Shown piece by piece: positions 43,823-51,832 of a DNA stretch of 64,000 nucleotides. The stretch's first letter is position 1. The number at the start of each line of letters is the position of its first letter. Below the pieces are notes generated by a model, which was not told where the DNA came from, ran no database searches, and was given only the letters and a program-made list of their open reading frames with translations. Source of the stretch: Allomuricauda sp. TY007. GTDB taxonomy: Bacteria; Bacteroidota; Bacteroidia; Flavobacteriales; Flavobacteriaceae. Location of the stretch: contig NZ_WUEG01000007.1 in assembly GCF_010468565.1 (NCBI RefSeq), forward strand, positions 1 through 64,000, written 5' to 3'. The position numbers and the translations under genes were made by a program.

Positions 43823-44755
43823 TATGGTAAAATAGATGAAGGTGGCATAAAATACCAATAGCACCAATCCGTCCCGCCAACCCAATCGCAATCCTTTTGG
43901 GAAGAATACCAAAGGAAGGATAAGGAAAGAAATCCCCAACATCCAAAAAATATCACTGGACAACAACCCTTCGTCCATAACGGTTATCGGAGTAATTATT
44001 GAGGTAATTCCCAAAACGGCCAGCAAATTAAAAATGTTGGAACCTATCAAGTTTCCCAAGGATATAGCCTTCTCTTTTTTTAGCACCGCTATTACTGATG
44101 CTGCCAGTTCTGGGATACTTGTTCCTACGGAAACAATGGTTATTCCAATTACACGATCACTTACCCCAAAAGAGGATGCAAGGCCCACTGCTCCATTTAT
44201 AAGTAATTCGGAACCTCCCCAAAGTGCCGTTCCACCAATTCCCAAAAAAAGTGCGATCTTGTATAATGGTAGCGGCACATCATCTTCGGGCATTTCATCA
44301 ACAACTGCTGTTTTTTGAAACCTAAGTAGGTACACCAAGAACACAAATAGTAGGGACACAAGAATAATCCCTTCATATTGCTGAAGCTCTCCATCAAAAT
44401 AGATAAAACCGCAGAACAAAAGCGAAGCGACCATCATTACAGGCCAATCGGTGGTATAAAAACTCTTCCGCACATTTATGCTTCCCATAATTATGGTGAT
44501 TGCCAAAACCAATCCCAGATTGGCAATATTGGAACCCACCACATTTCCCAAAGAAAGGTCCGGGAAACCATCTAACGCAGCTTTTACACTAACAATAAGT
44601 TCTGGAGCAGAGGTAGCGAACGACACCACCGTCATACCAATAATAATTTTAGGGATGTACAATCTTAAGGATAAGGCAACTGCCGATTTTAACAACCAAT
44701 TCCCCCCGGCTATCAAGAGGACCAATCCCGAAACTATAAAAAACAGATTTCCCAA
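43817..44755 (-). CDS. calcium/sodium antiporter (CaCA family, YrbG-like)
   Basis: A 312-residue inner-membrane exchanger with 10 helices, built as two inverted repeats. The alpha-repeats are plain: GMTVVSFATSAPELIVSVKAAL with GNVVGSNIANLGLVL in the first half, and GITIVSVGTSIPELAASVIAVL with GNLIGSNIFNLLAVLG in the second. The glutamates in APE/IPE bind the cation. It most likely swaps Ca2+ for Na+ or H+. Single minus-strand gene, ending at the shared terminator. Confidence 0.94.
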   Translation of the reverse strand: MGNLFFIVSGLVLLIAGGNWLLKSAVALSLRLYIPKIIIGMTVVSFATSAPELIVSVKAALDGFPDLSLGNVVGSNIANLGLVLAITIIMGSINVRKSFYTTDWPVMMVASLLFCGFIYFDGELQQYEGIILVSLLFVFLVYLLRFQKTAVVDEMPEDDVPLPLYKIALFLGIGGTALWGGSELLINGAVGLASSFGVSDRVIGITIVSVGTSIPELAASVIAVLKKEKAISLGNLIGSNIFNLLAVLGITSIITPITVMDEGLLSSDIFWMLGISFLILPLVFFPKGLRLGWRDGLVLLVFYATFIYFTIK

Positions 44756-44821
44756 AAAGTAAAATTTTTCGCAAAGATACGGGAAGAATCACTGGTCAAA
44801 GAAGGTTCTTTCAAAAATAAA

Positions 44822-44857
44822 AACTATAAAAATAGTTAATAAACTATAAAAATAGTT
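44822..44857. promoter_or_regulatory. tandem BlaI-type operator
   Basis: AACTATAAAAATAGTT occurs twice, at 44822-44837 and 44842-44857, exactly 20 bp apart. Each copy is a palindrome with ACTAT/ATAGT arms. The second copy overlaps the -33 region of the predicted blaI promoter, so binding should block transcription of the downstream repressor-protease pair (autorepression). Confidence 0.85.
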
Positions 44858-44886
44858 GTTTAACTAAAATATTAGTATTACGTTTG
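44855..44886 (+). promoter_or_regulatory. predicted promoter of the blaI-like/M56 operon
   Basis: GTTG at 44855-44858 and TACGTTTG at 44879-44886 (TAnnTTTG) are 20 bases apart, 19 bases before the ATG at 44906. Confidence 0.5.
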
Positions 44887-44905
44887 AACAGATAACAGAT
44901 ACATC

Positions 44906-45265
44906 ATGCAAAAATTGACCAACAAGGAAGAGGAGATCATGAAAATCCTTTGGGAACTGAAAAAGGCTTTTGTAAAGGAAATACTTGAGGAAATACAAGG
45001 TGAAAAACCCCATTACAATACCTTGTCCACCATTGTGAGAAATCTTCAGGAAAAAGGGTTTGTGGATTATGAGGCCTTTGGCAATACCCATAGATATTTT
45101 CCAATAGTAAGTAAAGAGGAATACCGGAAAAAGTATGTGAACTCAGCCATTGCAGATTATTACAATGACTCTTTTAAAAGTTTGGTTTCCCACTTTGCTC
45201 AAGAGGAAAAAATATCCGTTACAGAACTCAAAGAGATTATTGACCTAATAGAAAAGAAAAAATAA
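44906..45265 (+). CDS. BlaI/MecI/CopY family transcriptional repressor
   Basis: A 119-residue winged-helix repressor. The family pattern is present: LTNKEEEIMKILWELKKAFVKEIL at the start, then PHYNTLSTIVRNLQEKGFVDYEAFGNTHRYFP for the wing, and a dimerisation tail. In this family the paired M56 membrane protease senses a signal and the repressor is inactivated. The stop overlaps the M56 start by one base (TAATG), so the two are made together. A tandem palindrome upstream is the likely binding site. Confidence 0.95.
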   Translation: MQKLTNKEEEIMKILWELKKAFVKEILEEIQGEKPHYNTLSTIVRNLQEKGFVDYEAFGNTHRYFPIVSKEEYRKKYVNSAIADYYNDSFKSLVSHFAQEEKISVTELKEIIDLIEKKK

Positions 45266-47007
45266 TGGAGCCCATATTCATGTACCTCTTACAATCTGTC
45301 CTTATCTCCGGGGGGTTTTTAGCGGTGTACCATATTTTTTTGAAGCGTGATACCTTATTTAAGGAAAACCGGATGTTTCTTTTATCTGGATTAATACTCG
45401 CTTTTGTATTTCCCTTCATCAAAATTCAAAAAAAGGTGGTGGTTTCCAAACCCATGCTTATTCAGGCCGATGAGTTGGGAGATCAAGCTACCTCTGCACT
45501 TGCCGAAAGCAGTTTGATTACTACGGAAAACATACTCCTTGCCTTATATAGTATGGTAAGTGCCATTTTGTTGGCAAAGTTTATAATTCGATTGATTTTG
45601 TTAAAAAGATTGGCCGAAAATGCCCATAAAAGAAAGGAAACTCCTTATTTACACTTGGAAACGGAAAAACAGATATCCCCTTTCTCTTTCTTTAACTATA
45701 TTTTTTATAATCCAAGACTTTTTGAGCCCAACGAACTGCATTCGGTTTTAGAACACGAAAAGGTACATGCCCGCCAGTACCATACATTGGATATCTTATT
45801 TCTTGAGGTTTTAAAGATATTTTTCTGGTTTAACCCTGTATTGTGGCTCTACAAAAGTGCTGTGAGGCAAAATTTGGAATATTTGGCAGACCATTTTGCC
45901 ATAGCGTATGCAGAAGATAAAAAATTCTATCAATACCTGATGCTGAAGCAGGCGGTAGACAGGCAAGAATACATTATAGCCAATTCATTTTATAATTCAT
46001 TAATCAAAAAACGAATAGTCATGTTAAATCAAAATCAATCCAAGAAAATCAATGTTTTAAAAACCCTGGCCGTAGTACCGTTGTTGGGATTGCTTCTAGT
46101 GAGTTTCAGTATTGAGGAAACCTATCTTTATAGGGATTCCGACAGTGCAGGAAGCTCAATGAGCGAAAAAAAATCAAAAGACAACAAAAAGATTGAATTC
46201 ACCGTAGACAAAAATACATCAGATGCCAAACTCGATAATATTAAAAAAGATTTGGCCAAAGATGGTATAAACTTCAGTTACACCGTCGTTAGAAATGATG
46301 CAAAAGAGATTATTGAAATTTCTCTGCAATTGAGCGGTAAAAATGATGAGGGCAAAAAAGTGAACGGAAACTACAGTAGTAACTCCGATGGCCCCATTGG
46401 TCCAATTACAGTTATTTATGATGATGAAAACAATGCAGTCTCCTTTTGGAACGCGAGCAAAGACAAACATGTAAGCATTCGAAAAATAAAGGGAACGAGG
46501 TCCTGGACCACCGATGATGAAACCGAAGTCGTCATTAAAAAAATAGATGATGAAAAAGTTGTAATTGTAGACGGTAAAAGACTAAGTAACAAAAAGTCTG
46601 AAAAATTACATATTAAAGATGATGAGGACGTAAAACATATTACCATTAAAAAAATTGAAAAGAAAGGCGAAGGAAGCAACATGGTGATCTTTAGTACAGA
46701 TAAAGACAAGGATATTGAAGTAAAAAGGAACAATAATGTAATGGTCATTAAAGATTCGGATGACGATGAAGACATTGAAGTAATCAGTAACGATGACGAT
46801 GCAAGTTTCTTTTTTATTGATTCTGACGGTAAAGATGAACCGCTATTTATTGTGGATGGAAAAAAATCAAAATCAAAAGCCATAAAAGAACTTTCCCCCT
46901 CAGACATTGAGAGCATGAAAGTACTTAAAGGTGATAAGGCTGTGGAGAAGTACGGTAAAAAGGCAAAAAACGGGGTAGTCGAAATAACCACCAAAAAAGG
47001 TAAATGA
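45265..47007 (+). CDS. M56 family metallopeptidase (BlaR1-like) with TonB-plug-like C-terminus
   Basis: A 580-residue membrane protein. Residues 1-120 contain three membrane helices; the M56 zinc motif is VLEHEKVHARQYH (HExxH as HEKVH) near residue 165, followed by ADHFA as a further ligand region. A fourth helix (TLAVVPLLGLLLVSFSI) lies near 275. The remaining 290 residues are highly charged (many D/K) and end with a TonB-receptor plug-like segment (LFIVDGKKSKSKAIKELS, SMKVLKGDKAVEKYG, then GVVEITTKKGK). It probably senses an envelope signal and releases the partner repressor. The C-terminus is absent from classical BlaR1, which has a penicillin-binding domain; the signal is unknown. Confidence 0.9.
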   Translation: MEPIFMYLLQSVLISGGFLAVYHIFLKRDTLFKENRMFLLSGLILAFVFPFIKIQKKVVVSKPMLIQADELGDQATSALAESSLITTENILLALYSMVSAILLAKFIIRLILLKRLAENAHKRKETPYLHLETEKQISPFSFFNYIFYNPRLFEPNELHSVLEHEKVHARQYHTLDILFLEVLKIFFWFNPVLWLYKSAVRQNLEYLADHFAIAYAEDKKFYQYLMLKQAVDRQEYIIANSFYNSLIKKRIVMLNQNQSKKINVLKTLAVVPLLGLLLVSFSIEETYLYRDSDSAGSSMSEKKSKDNKKIEFTVDKNTSDAKLDNIKKDLAKDGINFSYTVVRNDAKEIIEISLQLSGKNDEGKKVNGNYSSNSDGPIGPITVIYDDENNAVSFWNASKDKHVSIRKIKGTRSWTTDDETEVVIKKIDDEKVVIVDGKRLSNKKSEKLHIKDDEDVKHITIKKIEKKGEGSNMVIFSTDKDKDIEVKRNNNVMVIKDSDDDEDIEVISNDDDASFFFIDSDGKDEPLFIVDGKKSKSKAIKELSPSDIESMKVLKGDKAVEKYGKKAKNGVVEITTKKGK

Positions 47008-47037
47008 TTACAGTATAATCATTTTTTGAATAGTCCA

Positions 47038-47067
47038 AGGAACCGTCTTTTAAGGCGGTTCTTTTTT
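47038..47067 (+). terminator. intrinsic terminator after the M56 gene
   Basis: GAACCGTCTT pairs with AAGGCGGTTC (one G-U) and is followed by TTTTTTG, 31 bases past the stop codon. Confidence 0.85.
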
Positions 47068-47525
47068 GTGTCGCCAAACGAAAACCTAAAAATAGGCTCA
47101 TTTTTAAACAAAATCTCCCTTGCTTTTCAAAAAACCACTTAAAATGGTCCTTCAAATCTAACATTTTATTATCTTAAGTAGATGAATAGGTTTCAATTCA
47201 TTATTTTTCACAAGACATAAACTTACAGTTATAGATACATTGCGTTTTTTAAAATACAATCTCGTATGCAATTACATTGATTTTAGCCTAATTGTTTGGA
47301 AGCATGACTTTTATCATTATATATTCGAAGAAACAATAAAATAGTCACCGTTTTTTAAAACCTAAAATCAATCAAATGATAGCAATCGTAAAATTTTTCA
47401 TCGCACTTCTAGTTCAACTCTTAACAATAATATTTATGTAGAGCGAAGGATTTTACTTACTTCAAAATTATGAATCTACCTTGTAAACAGCTTTACCTAT
47501 ATTTGCCCAAAACCAATGCAATTAT
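47068..47525. other. non-coding stretch before a small conserved gene
   Basis: About 450 bp of AT-rich DNA with no credible gene over 25 codons. It does hold a short hydrophobic open frame at 47376-47441. The minus-strand frame reaching to 47164 is not convincing. No terminator or RNA fold is evident beyond the one at its left edge. Confidence 0.4.
47376..47441 (+). CDS. possible 21-residue hydrophobic peptide
   Basis: An ATG-initiated frame giving MIAIVKFFIALLVQLLTIIF plus Met, then TAG. It is a single membrane helix with one lysine, like small toxic or membrane-regulatory peptides. Nothing but its composition and position (85 bases before the next gene's ATG) supports it, and there is no neighbouring antisense RNA that I can point to. 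Confidence 0.25.
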   Translation: MIAIVKFFIALLVQLLTIIFM

Positions 47526-47675
47526 ATGTTTTACAAGATCTTGGCAAAAATCAACAAAGTAGTACTCCCTTCCTACTCTAAAAGGGACTTGGACCTTTCC
47601 AAGGCATCTAAATTACAAATGGCCATTATAGGATGGAGATACTATGTTACCAAAAAAGCATTGGATCAAAATTGA
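47526..47675 (+). CDS. 49-residue conserved flavobacterial protein
   Basis: An ATG frame reading MFYKILAKINKVVLPSYS, then RDLDLSKASKLQMAIIGWRYYVTKKALDQN. I recognise this as a very conserved short protein in Flavobacteriaceae, sometimes annotated as 'SsrA-binding protein', which is misleading because it is far shorter than SmpB and lacks its fold. Basic and mostly helical. It converges on apt with a 10-bp overlap of the stop regions. Function unknown; nucleic-acid or membrane association would fit its charge. Confidence 0.7.
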   Translation: MFYKILAKINKVVLPSYSKRDLDLSKASKLQMAIIGWRYYVTKKALDQN

Positions 47676-48178
47676 AGAAGTGTCTCTTTTTGGTAACCCT
47701 TTACTTTTTCAGCCCCATTTAAAAAGGTGAGTTCAATCAAAAAATTGCATTGTACCACTTTCCCCCCTAATTTTTCAACTAATTTACAAACGGCTTGGGC
47801 CGTACCTCCAGTAGCCAAAACATCATCATGTACCAATACCCTCTCCCCTTTTTCTATGGCATCCGCATGTATTTCCAACGTTCCAGTACCATATTCCAGA
47901 TTGTAAGACTGGGAAATCGTCTTATATGGTAGTTTTCCCGACTTACGGACAGTAACAAAACCAGCTCCAAGTCTTTCGGCCAGCATGGGTGCAAAAATAA
48001 ACCCACGGCTGTCCACCCCAACAACTTTGTCTATTTTCGTGTTGCCCACCAAAGCCAACAGGGCATCCGCGGCCTTTTGGAAAGCACTTGGGTCTTTTAG
48101 CAGCGGGGTTATGTCCTTAAAAACAACACCGGGCGTAGGGAAGTCCTCAATATCGCGGATGTAGTGTGTAAAATCCAT
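47666..48178 (-). CDS. apt: adenine phosphoribosyltransferase
   Basis: A 170-residue salvage enzyme making AMP from adenine and PRPP. The PRPP loop VLVHDDVLATGGTAQAVCKL is clear near residue 115, along with DFPTPGVVFKDITPLLKDPSAF near the start and VGVDSRGFIFAPMLAERLGAG near 60 (adenine-site region). Length is standard. A single minus-strand gene beginning about 65 bases from the divergent tRNA-Arg. Confidence 0.96.
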   Translation of the reverse strand: MDFTHYIRDIEDFPTPGVVFKDITPLLKDPSAFQKAADALLALVGNTKIDKVVGVDSRGFIFAPMLAERLGAGFVTVRKSGKLPYKTISQSYNLEYGTGTLEIHADAIEKGERVLVHDDVLATGGTAQAVCKLVEKLGGKVVQCNFLIELTFLNGAEKVKGYQKETLLQF

Positions 48179-48242
48179 TATTTTTGTATGCTAGGGTTTT
48201 GTGGTAAAGTTAAAAAGAAATATATTTGCAGCCCTTAAATAA

Positions 48243-48316
48243 GGCCGCGTGGCGCAACTGAATAGCGCATCTGATTACGGCTCAGAAGGTTGCAGGTTTG
48301 AATCCTGCCGCGGTCA
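48243..48316 (+). tRNA. tRNA-Arg (anticodon ACG)
   Basis: A full cloverleaf can be drawn: acceptor GGCCGCG/CGCGGTC (one G-T pair), D-stem GCGC/GCGC, anticodon stem TCTGA/TCAGA with loop TTACGGC, and T-stem GCAGG/CCTGC with loop TTTGAAT. The anticodon ACG (read as ICG after deamination) decodes CGU/CGC/CGA. CCA is not encoded. A strong terminator follows. Confidence 0.95.
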
Positions 48317-48335
48317 CAAGTTTAAACCCTTTTTT

Positions 48336-48368
48336 AAGCCTAAGCACTTGATGCTTAGGCTTTTATTT
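48336..48368 (+). terminator. intrinsic terminator after tRNA-Arg
   Basis: AAGCCTAAGCA and TGCTTAGGCTT form a perfect 11-bp stem with a 5-base loop, followed by TTATTTT, 20 bases after the tRNA. Confidence 0.9.
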
Positions 48369-48589
48369 TGAATATTACTGGGGTCGCACTCAAGTTGAAG
48401 TTAATTTTTAAATTATTGATTATCAATGAATTATATTTTAAAAAAACTGGTTTTGTCCCACTAACTACCCACTAGCACGAATCGTTTCTTCATAAGATTA
48501 ATCTTTTCTGACAGGTTTTTCTATCTTTAAAGCACCCCCTTTGGAATTCATTTTTTCCAACACAACTAAATTGTTTAAAGTTTTCATTG
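48369..48589. other. non-coding AT-rich stretch after tRNA-Arg
   Basis: About 220 bp without a gene. No copy of the tRNA 3' end was found in it by eye, so no attachment-site duplication is visible. It has the look of decayed DNA, followed by the NTPase remnant. Confidence 0.4.
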
Positions 48590-48709
48590 ATGGAAATAAA
48601 GCATACTAATGTTAATATCCCTAAAGAAAAACCTTTTGAGAATTGCAAGCTAAACAGAGCGCCTATTGCTGAAATTATGCATCAGGTAAACTATACTCAT
48701 AAATACTAA
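48590..48709 (+). pseudogene. N-terminal remnant of a KAP-family P-loop NTPase
   Basis: A 39-residue frame, MEIKHTNVNIPKEKPFENCK, then LNRAPIAEIMHQVNYTHKY, ends in TAA. The PFENCKLNR-x-x-x-AEI pattern is what I recall at the start of KAP P-loop NTPases (prokaryotic members linked to phage defence or membranes), just before the Walker A. No Walker A follows, since the frame stops first and the AraC gene begins 49 bases later. It is likely a truncated leftover. Confidence 0.45.
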
Positions 48710-48758
48710 AGCTCGAAGCTTATGTCCTTTTGATATCTTAAATAAGGGAATTAAAAAA

Positions 48759-49889
48759 ATGATTGAATCCAATCCAATTTTATTTACTATTATTTGTGTT
48801 TTAAACCTACAGGCCATACTCTTAAGTGGACTGATTCTAGTAAAAAAACCAAGGCGCTTGGCCAACATCTTTTTAGCCTTATTGGTGTTTTTTTATGCGT
48901 TGGTTCCTTTGAACATAGTAATGGTAAATGTGTTGAAAGACTACAACCTGCTTTACATCTTCAGGTATATTCAGATGGAAATGCTTTATGGAATTGGGCC
49001 GTGTTTGTATTTCTACACCAAATGCATTACCCAACCAAAATTCAAATTCCAAACAAAACATTTCATCCATTATATTCCATTGGCCTTGGAGTTCATCTTT
49101 TACAGGACGGCCATCTACAGGATAGGTTCTAACGGTTTGTATCTAGAGGAAATGCCCACTTATTCTTATATCTATTTAGCAGAGCAATGGTTAGGCGTAA
49201 TTTCAATTTTAACGTATAGTGTTGTGTCATTAATGATGCTGATTAAATACAAAGACCGGCTTAAAGAGTACTACTCCAAAATTGAACACCTTTCGCATAA
49301 ATGGTTACAAACGCCAATCATTATTTTTGCCGGGTACTTTATTTTCTGGCAAATTTTAACTGAGATAGACCGGTTTATTTTTGACAGAGCATACAGAGGG
49401 TATTACTTCCTGCCAAATTTTGTACTACTCTCTACCATAACGTGTTGGCTAGGGTTTAGAGGGTATATTCAAAAAGAAAGGGAAGTGGTGCTTTTAAAAC
49501 CTGATAAAAAGACATCAATTGATACACATCTTAGGAAAGATGACGAGTTTCTTGCCAAGTTGAAAATATTGATGAACACAAAAAAACCTTACCTCAATCC
49601 AGAACTGAATCTTTCCATGTTGGCTAAATTGCTAAACATAAAACCAAAAGAACTTTCCACAAAAATTAATCAGAACTGCCATCAAAATTTTTATGATTTG
49701 ATCAATTCATATCGGGTTGAAGCGTTTAAACACCGATTGAAATCTCCTGAACGAGATCAATTGTCGCTTTTAGGTCACGCCTATGAATGCGGGTTTAATT
49801 CCAAGTCCACATTTAACCATGTTTTTAAGAAATTTACACAAATCACACCAAGTCAATACCTTAAAACCCTCAAAAAAACGTCCGGATAG
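48759..49889 (+). CDS. AraC-family regulator with N-terminal membrane domain
   Basis: A 376-residue protein. Residues 1-235 contain about seven membrane helices (FTIICVLNLQAILLSGLILV, then LANIFLALLVFFYALVPLNI, and further ones), and the C-terminal 110 residues form an AraC helix-turn-helix pair (LNLSMLAKLLNIKPKELSTK, then LLGHAYECGFNSKSTFNHVF and KKFTQITPSQYLK). Such membrane-bound AraC proteins are frequent in Bacteroidota and sense unknown signals. It precedes the S41 peptidase gene by 51 bp on the same strand and may control it. Confidence 0.9.
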   Translation: MIESNPILFTIICVLNLQAILLSGLILVKKPRRLANIFLALLVFFYALVPLNIVMVNVLKDYNLLYIFRYIQMEMLYGIGPCLYFYTKCITQPKFKFQTKHFIHYIPLALEFIFYRTAIYRIGSNGLYLEEMPTYSYIYLAEQWLGVISILTYSVVSLMMLIKYKDRLKEYYSKIEHLSHKWLQTPIIIFAGYFIFWQILTEIDRFIFDRAYRGYYFLPNFVLLSTITCWLGFRGYIQKEREVVLLKPDKKTSIDTHLRKDDEFLAKLKILMNTKKPYLNPELNLSMLAKLLNIKPKELSTKINQNCHQNFYDLINSYRVEAFKHRLKSPERDQLSLLGHAYECGFNSKSTFNHVFKKFTQITPSQYLKTLKKTSG

Positions 49890-49940
49890 ACGCAGTCGGT
49901 CTACAAGACGCTTTCTAATCAATATGTTTGCCGAAAATTA

Positions 49941-51347
49941 ATGAAAATGAATAGATGTTTTTTGAAACTGAAATGTTACAGAAAAATCTTGTTTTGGTGT
50001 GTTTTGATTATAAGTCAATCTACGATAGCACAGCAATATTCAAGAGCAGATATTTTATCAGACTTAGCTTATTTAAAAATGTCTTTGGAAGAAACCCATA
50101 TCAATTTATACGCTTTCATCACAAAAGAGACTTTTGAAAGGAACTATATCGAGATAAAACAAAGCATTCAAAAAGACAGTTTTAGCAGTCTGGAAGCGAA
50201 AAAACTATTTCAACGAATCGTTTCTCAGGTAAACAACGGGCATACCCGAATCCCTTTTCCAATCCCTGAATATATCGCCTATGCCCAAAATGGTGGAACA
50301 TTGTTCCCGCTAGAAGTGGCCATTGAAAATGGCAAAGCAATGGTAAGAAAAAACTGGTCTGAACATACTGATATTGCAGTTGGAGCTGAATTATTAAATA
50401 TTAACGGACGGCCTATTAAAAAGGTGTTTGAAGATATTTATCCTCAAATTTCTGCCGAACGTTTGTACTTTAAACATGCTCAATTGGAAAACATGACGCT
50501 TCCCAGGTTTTACTGGCTGGTTTTCGGAAAGAAGAATAGCTTTGACGTTGAAATTTTAGCAAATGGCAAACGCCGAAAGTATCATCTAAAGTCCATAAGG
50601 GCCGTTGAAGATTTTGAAATGAAGAGAGGTGATATTTTAAAACATAACAGAAATTTACAGTTTCTTGAAAAAGCCTCTGCCTATCTAAGGCCAGGTGATT
50701 TTGGAGGCGATTTAGAACAATACAAACACTTCATAGACTCCGCTTTTGTTGAAATAAAGCATAACAACTCCAAAAACCTGATTATAGATTTAAAAAACCA
50801 TTCCGGTGGCGATGACGCCTTTGGTGATTATTTAGTGTCTTATATCGCCGATAAACCTTTTAAATGGGCATCACGGTTTCAATTAAAAACCAGTAAACAA
50901 CTCAAAGAAAACACAAGAAGGACGAAAGACACCACCCAAGCCTATTGGCAATCGATTTTAGAACATAAAGATGGTGAAATATATAATTATGATTTTAGGT
51001 ATCAAAAACCTCAACCTAAAGAAAAGCGCTTTACGGGTAAGGTATATGTAATGGTGAATCGACAATCATATTCACAATCTACCGTCACCGCCGCTCAAAT
51101 CCAGGATTACGGCTGGGGAACCATTGTTGGAGAAGAAACAGGAGAATATCCTAATCTTTATGCCTCCATTTACAATTATCCGCTACCAAAAACAGGAGTC
51201 ACTGTTGATGTTTCTAAAGGTAAAATTGAACGCATAAATGGGGTGGACAAAGGCACAGGTATTATCCCCGATATTCTAATCAAAGACCACTTGTTGGATG
51301 AGAAAGATGAAATTTTAGAGGGGTTATTGAAAAGTATAGAAGATTAA
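49941..51347 (+). CDS. S41-family (tail-specific protease-like) peptidase
   Basis: A 468-residue secreted or membrane-anchored peptidase with an N-terminal signal segment (ILFWCVLIISQSTIAQQ). The middle resembles a PDZ-like region (VGAELLNINGRPIKKVFEDI). The S41 catalytic domain includes NLIIDLKNHSGGDDAFGDYL near 290 and the nucleophile region VYVMVNRQSYSQSTVTAAQI near 375, with GTIVGEETGEYPNLYAS after it. The lysine of the dyad was not assigned. It follows the AraC gene and may be regulated by it. Function in this organism unknown. Confidence 0.88.
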   Translation: MKMNRCFLKLKCYRKILFWCVLIISQSTIAQQYSRADILSDLAYLKMSLEETHINLYAFITKETFERNYIEIKQSIQKDSFSSLEAKKLFQRIVSQVNNGHTRIPFPIPEYIAYAQNGGTLFPLEVAIENGKAMVRKNWSEHTDIAVGAELLNINGRPIKKVFEDIYPQISAERLYFKHAQLENMTLPRFYWLVFGKKNSFDVEILANGKRRKYHLKSIRAVEDFEMKRGDILKHNRNLQFLEKASAYLRPGDFGGDLEQYKHFIDSAFVEIKHNNSKNLIIDLKNHSGGDDAFGDYLVSYIADKPFKWASRFQLKTSKQLKENTRRTKDTTQAYWQSILEHKDGEIYNYDFRYQKPQPKEKRFTGKVYVMVNRQSYSQSTVTAAQIQDYGWGTIVGEETGEYPNLYASIYNYPLPKTGVTVDVSKGKIERINGVDKGTGIIPDILIKDHLLDEKDEILEGLLKSIED

Positions 51348-51511
51348 ATTATAAATTGGCAATTACCAATGGATACAATCAATCCAGCCACACCCTAATC
51401 TACAAGTTAACATCAAGGAGTATAAACTGGATAAATCAAAATGAATAAATTGTTTCCATTTTTACAATCATACACCCTTTTGAATAACTTGTTTTGCATC
51501 AAAAATCACAA

Positions 51512-51760
51512 ATGAGAATTTTACCGGTTATCATCGTGTTAATAAGCTTGAGCTGTATTGCAGCCGTCAAAAAAAAGCATGAAGAGCATACGTCTGATAC
51601 GGTGAAACGGAGTGAAGTAGCTGACGCCTACTTTTCAAAACTGACAGAACTCGGAGACTTCAATGGTGTGGGTGATTCTACAAAAAAAGGCACAGACTTG
51701 GGGCTAAAGCAAGCCTTTAATATGCAATCAGATATGATTTTTAGGTTTATGATATATTAA
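51512..51760 (+). CDS. small secreted protein, unknown function
   Basis: An 82-residue protein starting MRILPVIIVLISLSCIAAVK, a lipoprotein- or Sec-type signal, then a charged mature part (KKKHEEHTSDTVKRSEVADAYFSKLTELGD). The ATG is preferred to a TTG six codons upstream. It ends at a strong terminator. No family recognised. Confidence 0.5.
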   Translation: MRILPVIIVLISLSCIAAVKKKHEEHTSDTVKRSEVADAYFSKLTELGDFNGVGDSTKKGTDLGLKQAFNMQSDMIFRFMIY

Positions 51761-51791
51761 AAAAGCACGGCTTTCACCGTGCTTTTCTCCT
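51761..51791. terminator. bidirectional intrinsic terminator
   Basis: AAAAGCACGG and CCGTGCTTTT form a 10-bp stem with a 6-base loop between the small secreted protein and the convergent sulfatase gene; T-rich ends occur on both strands. Confidence 0.88.
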
Positions 51792-51832
51792 GAATCTCTA
51801 TCAAAAAATTAACTAAACCAAGATAGATTCCT

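Noticed and set aside
44822..44857. Short CRISPR-like repeat pair.
   Set aside because: Only two units with 4-bp spacing, each palindromic and set at a promoter; this is an operator.
48243..49889. Integrative element at tRNA-Arg.
   Set aside because: No integrase, no excisionase and no duplicated tRNA end in the window; kept only as a weak island signal.
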